Shown: positions 1 to 12,302, counted from the stretch's first letter. The stretch: 64,000 nucleotides of DNA from Antilocapra americana (GCA_007570785.1 ML664183.1:20324407-20388406); one strand, 5' to 3'. Numbers and translations are program-made. The notes: generated by a model from the letters alone, not told the origin.

Positions 1-873
1 AAAAATTGTCTCAGTAGAAATATATTTTACGGCAATATCAAAACAGGAAGATCAAGATTTTATGACTGCATTATTAAAAACAATTATCCCTCCAGACCCT
101 CATGCCATCTGAAAACTAAACAACACACAATCTGTTTTATCTCGATGGTGTATAATAACACACATTGACTCTGTTATGATCAGTTAGATTAAAAATATTC
201 TACATCATGTCTGTCCTAGACAAGTCTTGATATGTGTGATACTCATTTGGGGAAAAGATATGCTTGATACATGCAAAATATATTGGTACAGGACAAAAAT
301 ATTATCTCCATGAGTAGAACATATTCTTCCAAATGTTTGTAAGGTTTTCTGTTTTGTTAAATTATTCTAAAAATAATAAATGCAAAATATTGACTAGTTT
401 TAAATGTCAATTACATTATTAGACATGACATGAAAAAGTTTTTAGAGATATAGTAGCCAAGCATTCAATATTACATAAAGATTTATATAGTTAAATGAAC
501 TACAAGTTGCTGAAACACTTGACTGTACTTGAGAAGGAAAAAAGTATGGAATATTTTCAATGTCATTAATTATGAAGATTTTTAATTTATTATTCATTAA
601 ACATTTGACCTAAAGCATTACACTGATGCTGTTAACCATGCTATATGAAATTAATAAACAACTGCAATGAAGATTTACTGTGAACACTTTCTAAAGTCCA
701 GCAAAAGAATCTGTAGAAAATTTATTTAAAATATTTCAAGGACTTTACAAGATAAATCTGTTTATTTGAATACATCTTAAGTGATTATAAGGCACTGTTG
801 ATTGAAATGGTTGGTAATAACAGTAACCTAATGCTTACACACATATATTGCTGTTTATGTATTGCAATAAATT

Positions 874-1050
874 GGTTTCAGTTACCCATGGTTGACCATG
901 GTCCAAAAACATTACATGGAAAATTCTAGAAATAAAAATTTGTATGTTTTAGATTGCATTCTAAGTAGCATTATGAAGCCTCACTCTATTCTTCTGTATC
1001 CCTCTTGGTCCAGTATTTGAGGTTTCAGGCATCCATTAGGGGTCTTGCAG
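874..1050 (+). mobile_element. Tigger-like (pogo/Tc1) DNA-transposon fragment
   Basis: The motif GGTTTCAGTTACCCATGGTT followed by GACCATGGTCC and AAAATTCTAGAAATAAA resembles the start of an old mammalian Tigger-type element. It is diverged and ends without a matching terminal repeat, so only a fragment is claimed. Subfamily is not assigned. Confidence 0.5.
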
Positions 1051-2939
1051 GATTCTTATATTGTATGGTTAAATAGGGGGATGATAATATTAAAGCATTT
1101 AAAAGTTGAGACATTTTCAACTTTTACTCAGTTTGTATCTTTTAGAGATATATAAAGTTGAGAGCTCATCCTTAGGTTTTAATAATGACTCTTGAGGCAT
1201 GTACATAATATAAAATATCCAATAAAACCTATAGTTCATTTTTAGGATATTTAAATTGCCTCTTTTCATTGTCATTACATTCCATAAATGTAGGAAGTAA
1301 AATATCAATAAATGAACTTTACTATTTCCACTAACTTTTTATTGCCTTTTATTTGGTTATTTGTATTGTTTTGTCTTAGCTCAAAGGCAAAACACAACTC
1401 AGAAAAAGTAAACAACAATCAATATGTATAATATAGTTATCTGTGTGCTTCCAATTAACATGACTTCTTATTAATCCTTATAAAACCATTCATATGACAC
1501 TGATGCATCTTTTTATGTAGTGTATCTCTAATATGTATTAATTTTTGGTTTTATATTATTTGTATGTATTACTGTGTATTTTTAACAATAAGGAAAATGT
1601 ATGTTAACCAATTATGTCTTTTAATAAGGTACCTAATTTCTTCTGTGCTAAATGAATCACAATAAATGCCAAAGAAAAAAAGATATTCTTTTTTTGGAGG
1701 TTTGCTGTCAGATTGTGTGAGCTTAGGGGTTGTGGCGAGAAATCATATTTTGAGTTGTATACCGGAATACTTTTAGATCTCAAGTAGAAGATGCTTTAAT
1801 TGACTTTATGATGAAGGAAACTTCTAAATATAATGTGTCAATGAAAGACTAGATTAAATTTAAACATGGGAATGGCTGTTTCATTTGCAAAGTATGAAAT
1901 ACTAATAACAATTTAAAATTATAAAAAGGTTATGAAAAAGGACAAAGTAACAATTTAATAAGACTATACACCTACATAAAATTGTTATTTGGACTTCTTA
2001 TATTCTTTGATAGTTATTTAGAGGTTTCATTATCAAATAATTCTAGGGAATTATCAAGAAATTTCTTTCACATTTCCAAGAGGCTGATACAAAATAGTGT
2101 AAAGACACACACACTCACATTAAAGGTTTATGCAATTGTGAATAATACCTTGTCAGAGTCCGCCACATAGCACAAGTTCTCATGCATATGACCAGCTGCC
2201 AACAAAAACTCCAACTGAAGTTTTTCAGTGAAAGAGAGAAAAAGATCATGTTCAAGAACCCCAGGAAAAAAATTGCTGTTGATTTGGATGAAAAGAATCT
2301 GAAGCAGAGGATCTAATGAAAATGGTTAACTTTGTAGTTTCTTATTTGATATTGTTAACTGGGATGCTAGGTCAAATTCTTGAAGAAATTTCACATGATA
2401 TGAGTTAAACAAAACCTATGAAATGATGCATTCATTGTAGGGCTCTGGATCTACATTAATGTACTTAAAATGGCAATTATCAAGTAAGACTTAGCATGTT
2501 TTTTGGAGTTGTGTTTTTCTCTGTGCAGACATATCTCCTAAAATATTAAAACTGGAGAGTATAATAAGCAATTATACTTGTATTCAAAGTGAAGATTTCC
2601 AGTAAATAAAATTTATTCTGTGTGTGAGATTGGAAAAAACAAAGTAATTACTTGATGGTCGAGGGCAGCTTTCATTAGGATAGAAAGACGATACTTAGCT
2701 TAGTTGATGCCTTTAAGAATTTAACAAGTTGAGCTCTAAGATATAAGAACAACTACTGAAATTTTTTAGAGTATAAATTATTTTCTTTGCCTAAAATAAA
2801 GAGGAAAGACATATATAAAACTTGTGGCAGTTCACCAGATATATTTCTTCTTGATTTCTATTTAAAATTTTTATATTTCATTCATGTTTATAGGTTAAAT
2901 TTGGATGATTCATTCATAGCAATTAAAGGTAACTAAGAG

Positions 2940-3038
2940 GGGATATATGTATATCTATAGCTGATTCATACTGTTGTACAGCAGAAACTAAGACAACACT
3001 AAAGCAACTATACCCTAATAAAAACTAATTTTAAAAAA
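2940..3038 (+). mobile_element. L1 3'-end fragment
   Basis: GATATATGTATATCTATAGC, then GATTCATACTGTTGTACAGC and a tail of AATAAAAACTAATTTTAAAA, match the usual end of ruminant L1 3' UTRs. It is a severely 5'-truncated copy. The same signature recurs at 19380-19468. Confidence 0.65.
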
Positions 3039-4072
3039 AAGTACCTAGGAATAAAACTGATCATGCACTTTAAAAAATTTTAGTAGACAATCATGTTTTA
3101 TATTATTGATAGACAATGAAAAATATAATTTTCAACAATGAAATAGTAACTAAATTCATTCTAAACTCTGTAGGTATTTACCAAACTTTCTTTTGATGAA
3201 ACTGATTAGAATTTATTAAACTGGAGATAAAGATTATTTTTGAAGGAGACTCTTCTGACAAAATTATAGTTAAGGAGATGATATAATAATGTGAACAAGC
3301 AAAGCTAAAGAGCGATTTATAAACATTTGTGGGAACAATGAAATGTCTTACAAAAGTCAACAATTCAAGATTTATTTCCATTATAAAGAAAGGAAGAGAA
3401 AGCACAATGAGAAATAAATAGAATAAGACAGCAATTGAAAAAAGTAAAAGATTTATCAAATATATAAGCATACTAGTAAGATAAAAGCAAGCCAGAGTAA
3501 AGGATGTTCTTACAAGAAAACAGATGTCTACATCTATAGCACCTGAGATTTATTTTGGAATACCATAATGTCTGTCATCTCCTACATTTTTAGATACATA
3601 ACATTTTACTTTGATAATATTTCTTCTTACCAAATACATAGGCTTCAAGGAAATAGCAGAACATATGATATCATTTTTTAGCTTATTTGTAACAGTCTGC
3701 TGTCTTCCTGGAACACTCATGTAAAACTATGATCAAAAGTAAATGTAAAACTTAACATGATGAACAAGCCATTGGTTTAAGTCGGATATCTAACTTTCAT
3801 GCCCATATATACCCATTGAAAAATAGATTGAAATTACTTACTTTTTAAATAAATGTAGACCAATAATACTACTTCGTAGTTAAGAAAGTTAAGGGAACTC
3901 TATGAGTTAGTAATGATGAGATTAATAATCTTTTAAATTAAAAATGAGGAAAAACCAGCATTGCATTGAATTTAGGGTAAAAGAATAGTATCTTCTTTAA
4001 TGTTCAAATTTGCCTCCACTGGAAGGTTATGGTCAAGAAAAGAGTTGTCTGTTTAAAGCTGAGAAAGAAACA

Positions 4073-5571
4073 TTACAGTGAAGTAGCATGATTGTGAGAT
4101 TGTTTTTCAATTCCTTCAACAATATTGTGCAAATTCTCCTGGTTTGGGTCGGATGTCATTTCCGTATTTGTTGTCTCTGAGGGACAACTCATTTGAAGTT
4201 TTGAGAGTTGTGCTGGTGAATTATTTTTTTCTATTTGACTGTACATGTTAGCTACTGACTTTTCTAGTTCTGCTAAGTTTTTTATATGCTTGAGAATGCC
4301 TTTTGGTTCCCTCTGAGGATTTGCATTACACAGTGTTGTTGATGTTGACAACTGTATCATCGTGGATTTCATTTCCTCGGCTGGTGTCACATTGAAAGTA
4401 CGCTCAATAACTGGTGTAAACGCACACTTGGTGGATGGAACTGACTTTGAAGGAGGAAGTAAAGTAGGAAGAGGAGGAGATGCTGGAGGAAGAGAGGGAA
4501 GTGAAGGTAGAAAAGGTGGAGGAGAAGTAGAGGAAGGAGGAGAGGGAATAGAAAGTAGAAGATGTGGAGGAAGAGGAAGAGGAGGTGGGTTAGAAGGAGG
4601 AGAAGGAGGAAGACTAGACACAGCAAAAGGAGTAAGGATAAGAGGCGTAAGAGGAGGAGGAGGAAGAGGAGGAGGGAGAGGAGGAGGGGGAGGAGGGGGG
4701 GGGAGGACAAGAAGGAGGAGGGGGAGGAGAGGTTTTTAGTGGATGGGGAAGATTTTCAAAAATGTCCTTTTTGGTTTCAAAAGTCATCAAACAAGGAGGT
4801 GTCTCTCTGCTAAGGAATTCAGAATTTAAAATGCAAGGCATTGAAGGAGAAAGTTCCAAGGAACAGTCGGCAGGAGAAACAACAACATTAGGTTCTGATT
4901 TGAGTTCCATGGTTCTTGAAACCGTTGGCAAAGTGGAGAAAGAGCAGTGGGACCAAGGAGAGGAGAGCGAGGAGTCTGAAGACAGAGATTGCAGCTGCTC
5001 TGTTCTCTTTACAGTCAGTGAGTCACCTTCCCTCCTTTCCTCTTTTTCTGTTACATTTGCATCTTCAACTGTAAGCAAGGGACTATTGTTACCTCTTTTG
5101 TTTGGATTGGTTCCAGTGCTTTCACTTTCAGCTTTCTGCCTGTTGCTTTGCCACTGCTTTAGAGCTATGGTTTCTGATCTATCAGGAAGTTCCCACATTG
5201 GTCTCCTAGGTAAGCAGGTTGGGCGATTCCACATCCTCTGAATCTTTTCTCTTGGGCCCCTCAGAAACTCATTCTTGGCTTGTGTTTTGGGTAAAAATGA
5301 CTTAACAAAATCTGTTCTTAGTAAAAAGTCTGAATTCGTTGATCTTTGATTTATGTATTCCTTGTAAATGGTACTGTGGGTACTTAACGCATCCTCATCA
5401 GACATCAGTGTGAATTTTCTTGCAGACCTGGGCCAGCTGTTCTTAAGAGATCCGTCTATGTGAGTCTGCTTGTGAGCCTCAACAGGGTTGGAAGAAAAGT
5501 GCTGATGTTTCCTGTCTTCTGAGATTGATTTATTTTCCCTGCTTTGTTGGAAATGGTAGAGAAGGAAAAGA
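4073..5571 (-). CDS. PCDH15: PCDH15 terminal exon, cytoplasmic domain CD1 (frameshifted as written)
   Basis: The acceptor is TTTTCTTTCAAG (AG at 5573-5572). One base completes the codon from the previous exon, giving [19 protein letters not shown] and then [16 protein letters not shown] in one frame to about 4704. After the nine-C run (4703-4695, minus sense) the family-like sequence continues only in the next frame: [18 protein letters not shown], a long Pro/Ser tract, [20 protein letters not shown], and the end SHNHATSL with TAA at 4075-4073. The exon length, 1499, equals 1 + 3x499 + 1, so exactly one base is in excess. Read literally, translation would stop at TAG 4616-4614 about 30 codons later and lose some 180 residues. 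The terminal T-S-L is a class I PDZ ligand; CD1 is known to bind harmonin. The proline-rich middle is poorly conserved between mammals. Confidence 0.93.
4440..4735 (+). repeat. GGA/GAA purine-rich tract (antisense of CD1 proline codons)
   Basis: The plus strand is nearly all purine here, with GGAGGA repeats, several runs of three or more G, and nine G at 4695-4703. On the minus strand these are CCT/TCC codons for the Pro/Ser region of CD1. The tract could form G-quadruplexes in single-stranded DNA. It is exactly the kind of sequence where polymerases and assemblers make one-base length errors. Confidence 0.85.
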
Positions 5572-8500
5572 CTTGAAAGAAAAGAAGATAATGAAATGTA
5601 AGGAAACAGGTTGTGAAATAGCTTTCATGAGTAAGATGTTTTTATGGTTCTCATTATTACTTCAAAATATAAAAGACCAAATAACACTAATCTACTGAAG
5701 CAAGCCATTACTTTGATGTTTCTGTTCTCAAAAAGGCAGGCCAGGAAAAGCTAGAGAGCTGGGAGTAGCATGAAAAAGTTTCATTTAAAAAAAAAATGTG
5801 TCAATCCACACACTGATTTTCTTTCGTTTTTTTTTTTAGTTAGTTTGATACAGTGAAGTTTCCATGACCACACATAACAGTTCTCTCAAGTATAAATCAC
5901 AAGCTTTCAAGTTACAGAGCAACATGTTGGGCAGTGGTTTCATATCCTTTGCCTTTGTTAAGAATGATCAGAATTGACTGTTTTAAGGAATGGATCCTTA
6001 GCGGTATCTGATTCAGTACCTGTCCATTATCTCTCATCTTAGTAATTCTGTCCTGGAGTTAAAAGTACTCTCCTATATGAGATAAAGCTTGCAAGAGAAT
6101 ACAGAAAGATTTTCTGCTCTCTAGATTAAGAGAATTAGTCTCCAAGGACAGATGGGAGGGTTTCTCTCCTAGAGTTCTAAATCACAATTGAAAAATTGTA
6201 CTTAAGTACCTTGACAGAGATTATTTTCTTCCATTTTAATGTTATGCTTAATGGTTTAAAAAGCACTATAAATATTACAAATAAGAAGGGAGACTTTTGG
6301 ATTTTTTTTGAACATGATACAGATCAAATTTTAGGTCACATTTTAATGAAAATATATACTACTATAGTAATAGTTTTGATATCACTGAAAGACTTGCTCA
6401 GACATGGCCACTGAATTACAGTGACTGTGAGTCATAAATAAAATGGAATAAGTTAAAGAGCACAAAAAAGTGCATCTGATGAAAGCACTGGGACCTTTCT
6501 CCCAGAAAGACAGGGAGACTTGGGGTTTTAAATAGTCTTTCTTTTGACTTTGCTGCTTAAGCTCAGAGTAACAGATTCATTTTTATTATCATTTAATATT
6601 TATCCACATAGTATAATGAAATAAAAGGAATTTTTTAATTAAAATTTAAAAGCTACATTGAAAAATCAGGATGAAAGGTGAGACAATATAATGATATATA
6701 ATTACTGTATTATTTGGCAAAAATGCAAACTGCAAGAGAGAATTCTCACAGGTGGTCAGGATCTCCTGAACAATTCAGAAAGCGGAGACAACTTGGATTA
6801 AACAAACAGCAACTGCTTTTCAAAATCACAAAAAGTAGTCTTTAAAAATCTGGTTGACATAGAGCAGTTGTTTCTATGTAAATACATTATTGGATTTTTC
6901 TTGGAAAGAACTATCTATTCAATGATATCACATCATTTTTGATGGAAAGATATCCATAAATATTTTTAACAAAAACAAAGAGAATTTTGAAACTTCTCTT
7001 CATCAGCAGACATACTATCACTGGGAATACATTTAAACTCATGCAATTTCAAGATATAAAGAAGGAATGCAGTAGAGAATACATAACTTTCTTTTTAAAA
7101 GAAAATGTACAGTAAAAGATGAAGAATACTGTATATAGAGCAAAACATCACTTAATCTATGCTATTGCATCTTTTCTTTCTACTGCCCTTGTATTAGAAT
7201 GATATTAATTACTTACTTATGCCTATGTATCCACAGGTGAGAAAGAGAAAACATGTGATAGAAAAAAAAAGTTTTAACTATAGTTAAATTGAGATGATTA
7301 TGAAAATATTAACAAGAATATGCTTTAAATAATACTCATATCAAAAGAGAAAAATGTATGTGTCATATTTTTATTTATTGATATGAATAATTTTAATAAT
7401 GCCTTAGATAAAATCATATGTCATTTATTTGGTTGTCTTATGACATAAAGTTACATCTAGCTATCTATTGAGTTGGTTGAAAAGTTCATTTGTTTTTTTC
7501 CATAACATCCTATGGAAAAATCCAGATGGATTTTTTGGCCAACCCAATATCTCCTATACATAGTTAAATTCACCTCTATTAAACATGGATGACTTCAATT
7601 CTAAAACAGAATTTTAAAAATGAGATTCTAAGAATTGCCTCTATGCCTGAAGTGAACAATTAGTCCACATTGATTTATAAAGGCATAAGTCTCGTTTAGA
7701 AGGAATATGACTTTTACAGAGTAATTACTGAGTCTACATTAATTGTTAATTATTTATAAAACATTTTTTTCAAAACACCCTTTGTCTTTTTAAAAAATAG
7801 TTGATTACAATTCCTTTGAAGATGGCTTATTTTATAGTAATTTATGGCTAGAATTCTTGCAAAAAGTTTTTGAATAGATAATTTAAACATTTGTCAAAGA
7901 TCATTAAACATGTAAAACTTAAAATACTTCAATAAATACAAATAAGAATTGCAAAATCCCCTACCATCTACTACAATTTTTCAAATGAAAATAGTTCCTA
8001 AGCACTGCCATTTGAAAATTATCACCATCAAACTATACTGATTCTGAGTGATGTTATAGTATTCCTGCTTTTATTAAATAGAAATTAGTATATACCCCTC
8101 ACTAATTTCAAATAAAGCACATTCAACTTTACATATAAACCTTTTTTAGTTTTGAGCATGTTTAGAATCAAATCTTATTGGCTCAATTCCAAAATTCACC
8201 AATAATTGAAAAAGAAACCATCATTCCAAAATGGAAAAAAATATTTAAAACATTAATCCTATGTTATTACTCCAGAAATAGCATGTGAGGCATTAAGTTC
8301 TTTTAAATTCAACTTTATTTAGCACTAAACTATAAGTTAAATTCAGTTTTAGTATTTTAAAAACTATTTTCAATATAACCCATATAATAGTATTAATACA
8401 GTTAATAATATTGATACATAGGTTTGAAAATAATTTTCCCATTAAAAGATAAATTTCATAATTTTCAAGGCTTGCTTTATTCCTACTAGTAAATGCTACA

Positions 8501-9397
8501 AATGTAACACAGTAGAATGTGTTTTAGTCCATCAATTCCACCAAATTTCCATTACTAATAGTTTTCCTGAATTTACCTTAGTCATATTTAAAATTTTATA
8601 ATATCCTTGGTTGTTTTGCATTTCATGTTGATATATCTTGAATTTTTTTTAAAATATCTCCAAAAGGCATCAGGTTTGAGGTAGCATCATTAAAGACACT
8701 ATAAAGCCATAAAATCTTTTAGGAATAATTTAAACTCTTTTTCAAAATGATGATTTAATACTGATTAGAGATGCCAAATAGTCCAGGAGAAATACTGTTA
8801 TAACAACATTCTCATTTGAGAGAAATATAATGAGAAGAATATTCCAAAGTGGTTATATATGTGATATTAATTCTTTATTTTCATTCATATTTTAATTGTA
8901 TAACATCTTAAAGTAGTATCTTAAAAAAGTCTATTATTTTAGACTATAGAGTGGACTTTTGATTACCAAACAGCAGTTGACTTTTGGTACCACACCAGGA
9001 ATTACTATTTTATGACTGTGCTTTATTTTCCTGATTTTTTTATGAGAAAAAATATTTTCAGAATTTTTAATTTGGGGGAAAATCCTTGATTCTAAAGATT
9101 TAGAAATTAAATATAATACTCAAGCTATTCATCTGCAAATGTCTCCTCAAACTGTACACTTCTTTCCTATTACTCAGTTTGTTATTATTATTATTACTGT
9201 TCTTTTGTTAGTTTTTTGGTTATTACTATCCGATTGAACTTTCTTAGGGCTTCATCTTAACAGTTTTATGTTTAAAAAATGTAATAATCAAAATGGGCTG
9301 TAAGCAGTATTTCCACATCAAGTTGAAATTTAATACTCACCACACAGCATCCATCAAAACTCATTTATTCATAAAAGTCCCTGAAATGTCTACTTAC
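5572..9397 (-). other. PCDH15: PCDH15 intron before CD1
   Basis: About 3.8 kb of AT-rich intron. The only recognisable element is the hairpin MITE at 7467-7548. Just inside the acceptor of CD1 there is a short pyrimidine tract. I see no conserved coding segment, RNA gene or other repeat. Confidence 0.7.
7467..7548. mobile_element. Mariner-type hairpin MITE, miR-2284/2285-like
   Basis: Two arms of about 32 bases are nearly complementary: the left holds GAGTTGGTTGAAAAGTTCAT and the right holds GGATTTTTTGGCCAACCC. They surround a short loop with CCATAACATCCTATGG, itself a palindrome. This is the layout of a ruminant Tc1/mariner-derived miniature element. The arms resemble the mature bovine miR-2284 and miR-2285 families as I remember them. 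The arms have drifted, so whether this copy is processed is unknown. Confidence 0.7.
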
Positions 9398-9559
9398 ATG
9401 GTGCTGTCCCCGAGTTCTTCATAGAGATGAGCACCGGGAGGCGGCTGGGGTGGCGGGGGTGGCGGGGGCATGGCCACTGGTGTCGGGGCAGGCGCTGCTG
9501 GTTTAGCTGCAGGTAGGGCGGACTGGATTCTAGCTGTCTTGGTGCACTCAGCTTGGCGC
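9398..9559 (-). CDS. PCDH15: PCDH15 exon: juxtamembrane, Ala/Pro-rich cytoplasmic segment
   Basis: The exon has 162 bases. The acceptor reads TACTTTACCAAAG (AG at 9561-9560) and the donor is GTAAGT at 9397. With the carried CA it reads [21 protein letters not shown], then [11 protein letters not shown], seven prolines, Q, three more prolines and [12 protein letters not shown]. The correct frame has no ATG, so the ATG-initiated frame seen at 9605-9390 is a shadow. Some mammalian isoforms, as I recall, carry three extra residues between YRQ and RQAEC, which would need a separate 9-base micro-exon; I did not find one. The exon ends with AT, which pairs with the T that opens the CD1 exon. Confidence 0.93.
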
Positions 9560-9910
9560 CTTTGGTAAAGTAAGGAGGTTTTGTAAAACTCATTTTAGAA
9601 ATCATATACTTACCAATAGGCTACCTTTCAATAATGAAGTCCAGTTATCAGAGGAACTCAAAATTTTCTACACAAATATTTGAACTTATTAATAAAATTA
9701 CAAATGCCTTCCCACAGAGTATCATTTACTTAAAACCCCTTCTCCTTAGTTCTTTAAAATGTTTATTCCTTGAAAAATGGTAAATAGAAAAATTTGCAAA
9801 TTAAGTTAAATGGTAACATTAAATGGAGAAGGAAAAATATTTATAACGTGATTGATAATTGGTGATTGTTTAATGGATCTCTTTCATAATAAGGCATATA
9901 AAAGATACAC

Positions 9911-10119
9911 GTGTGTGCCAAGTTGCTTTAGTCGTGTCCAACTCTTTGTGACCCTATGGACTGTAGCCTGCCTGGCTCCTCTGTCCATGGGATTCTCCAG
10001 GCAAGAATACTGGAGTGGGTTGCCGTGCTCTTTTCCAGGGGATCTTCCTGACCCAGGTTTCTTACGTCTCCTTCATTGGAGTGTGGGTTCTTTACCACTA
10101 GCTCTACTTGGGAACCCAT
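9911..10119 (-). mobile_element. Bov-tA SINE
   Basis: The antisense body (GTCGTGTCCAACTCTTTGTG, later CAAGAATACTGGAGTGGG) runs to the tRNA-like head complement TACTTGGGAACCC. AGATACAC directly flanks it on the left (9903-9910) and recurs at 10123-10130, a likely target-site duplication. Ruminant-specific. Confidence 0.92.
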
Positions 10120-10471
10120 AGAAGATACACAATTGGCTTTTATTATTGGTCTTCCATCTATTTAGAGAAAAGTTATTATGTTCAAAAATGATTTTAAACC
10201 CATCTTAGATACTACAGGAACTGTGCAGAGGTTGTGTTTAGGAGGGAGATTTGGTTAGCTTTTATTTTCTTTGTATTCCAAGGAATGCCTGTGATTCTTG
10301 CATTGGAGCCAGGCTGCTCTTTTTGACTTTCCTGGATATTGATTGTTAATTCTTGCCTCAAAACCAAAATCCCAAAAGGTGGCAGATATCAGGGCAAACT
10401 GTCTTTTTCACATTTCTTCCTCTGTATCCATTTGTCTAAAACTAGTTCAATTCTATATACATAAACCACAA

Positions 10472-10670
10472 GGGCTTCCCTGGTTGCTCAGATAGTAAAG
10501 AATATGGCTAAATGTAGGAGACCTAGGTTCGATCCCTGGGTTGGGAAGATCCCCTGGAGAGCATGGCAACCAACCCAACTATTCTTGCCTAGTGAATCGC
10601 CATGGACTGAGGAACTTGGTAGACTACAGTCCATAGGGTCACAGGGAGTCGGACACGACTGAGAAACTAA

Positions 10671-10726
<56 letters not shown>
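10472..10726 (+). mobile_element. Bov-tA SINE with CA-repeat tail
   Basis: It starts GGGCTTCCCTGGTTGCTCAG (tRNA-Glu-derived head), carries the Bov-A body and ends GGACACGACTGAGAAACTAA followed by the CA repeat. The 9-bp duplication AAACCACAA at 10463-10471 and 10727-10735 brackets head and microsatellite together, showing that the repeat grew from the SINE tail. Confidence 0.93.
10674..10725 (+). repeat. (CA)n microsatellite, about 26 units
   Basis: Uninterrupted CA dinucleotides form the tail of the preceding SINE. Length polymorphism between animals is likely, which would make it a marker inside PCDH15. Confidence 0.95.
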
Positions 10727-10729
<3 letters not shown>

Positions 10730-12302
10730 CCACAAAGGAAGTGCATCTAAAAACTAGTTCAAATACAAACTACGAATATAAAGTAGAGAAATAATACCTG
10801 GTTCTGGGCAGGCTGACTACTTTATTAGCATTATCTGTTTTTTTTTTCTTTTCATATTACATAAAATCATATGCAACATATTAGTAATTATACTTACACT
10901 TTAAACCTGTTTGGGAAAGCAAATGAACAGGGAAAAATGAATAAGAAAAAAAGAGAAAGCTACATGAGAAATACTGCATTCATAATATTTTAACACCTGA
11001 ATTAATCTACATTATGAATAATTTATAGGTTAAACTCATAATAACACAAACTTAATGACATTGTAGGAGAAGTAAGTCTTTCAATTTAGAAAGTGAAAAT
11101 GGTAAGTACATTATCACTGTCACTGTCCTACAAGCTGTTAAAACATTTATTGCAGGAAAACAAAGAAATTAACTAGTTGGAATAGGAAACACTGGATTAA
11201 AACATGAATATGTGAGTTTTTCCTCTGATAGAGAAATGGAATTTTAAAGATGCTCTGATCTTTATAACAGGCATTTTGGTTCACTGCACCTGAAGACTAT
11301 TAAAGTGGAGTCAGGCAGCAAGCCCCAGTTATACTCATCCTCACTTTGAAGCTGAAGCTAGAATTGGAAGGTGCCAATCCTGGATACTAAATTTATGACA
11401 CTTTCACTTTGTCTCACCGTTTTCCATGCACAGCAAATTTCAAAGACACATCTTAAAATGAAAGAATAATCATTCATTCCAATCTACTTATAAGCAGAAA
11501 ATGAAGGTACAAAAGTTAGCTTTTAAAATAATAGAATTTTACTTTATAACACATTTACTTTTGTTAATCTACAAAAAGAGAGTAACCAAAATTTATTCTT
11601 AGATTGTCAAGCTGATCACTGAATTAAAAAACAATAAAATAATATATCTTTAAAATAGTTAAATATTAAGGATTTTAATATTTTGTTAAAATTCAGACCA
11701 CTTAGCATAACATCCAGGATGCTTCAGTTTTGATCACTGCCTCGTATGCCAAGTAAAAGAAGTTTTCTCACTTATTTTAATGCTAGCGGGATATAATAAA
11801 TCTCCTTTCAGAAATAGTTGGATGAAAAAGTAACTGTGATACAGACATATTTAACATGAAAATTAACACTGGATTGATAGCTTAATAATCTAAAAATGTG
11901 TCCATTACTGTTTGTGTATAGGCTTGAGATTTGCCATATTAACTTATTTAAGCACACATTGAACTCCAATATGTCAACCTAAATGTTATATTTGCAACTT
12001 CTCATTGCTTTTGTGACAGAAAATGTTCATGCACAGGACATTCTTCAACTTTCAAGTTGGAATTACCTTACCTTATTTAATGAGGATTTAAATAGAAAAT
12101 CCTCATTGCTAGAGAACAAAGATAACAGTTTAAGATTATGTAAGGACTTTTTTAGTCCTTTCCCTGTAGGTATTTTAAATGATGAGTAGCCATTCTACCA
12201 TTTGTTATGTCAAGTAATTTATATGATTTATGATTCCTGTCTGTTAATTATTTTCATTTTGTAGCACCCTCAGGGCTACCTCTCTTCTTAACCTATTCCA
12301 CA

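Larger units (their letters stand above)
1..4072. other. Sequence 3' of the CD1 exon (3' UTR and intron toward alternative tails)
   Basis: This AT-rich stretch has no convincing coding exon. The CD1 3' UTR must begin at 4072 on the minus strand; a possible AATAAA lies at 3554-3549 (minus), but nothing proves it is used. A Tigger-like DNA-transposon fragment (874-1050) and a short L1 3' end (2940-3038) are the only recognisable parts. The open frames of 60-100 codons are AT-rich chance frames. Confidence 0.6.

Noticed and set aside
3178..3471. Minus-strand 97-codon hydrophobic frame as a possible alternative PCDH15 tail (CD2 or CD3)
   Set aside because: Its residues are what AT-rich intron encodes by chance (Leu, Ile, Phe), it has no clear acceptor, and it does not resemble a PCDH15 tail.
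4362..5241. Plus-strand open frames rich in Gly and Arg across CD1
   Set aside because: They are antisense shadows of proline and serine codons in a low-complexity tract.
9398..9559. Suspected one-base deletion in the proline-rich exon
   Set aside because: It arose from following the ATG-initiated frame. When read from the splice junction the exon is open from end to end and needs no correction.
9390..9605. Minus-strand open frame starting [15 protein letters not shown], overlapping the proline-rich exon
   Set aside because: It begins in intron and runs in the wrong frame through the exon. The spliced frame ([12 protein letters not shown]...) matches PCDH15 and both junction phases.
10488..10733. 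Frame with a long Val-Cys repeat
   Set aside because: It is the translated CA microsatellite and SINE.
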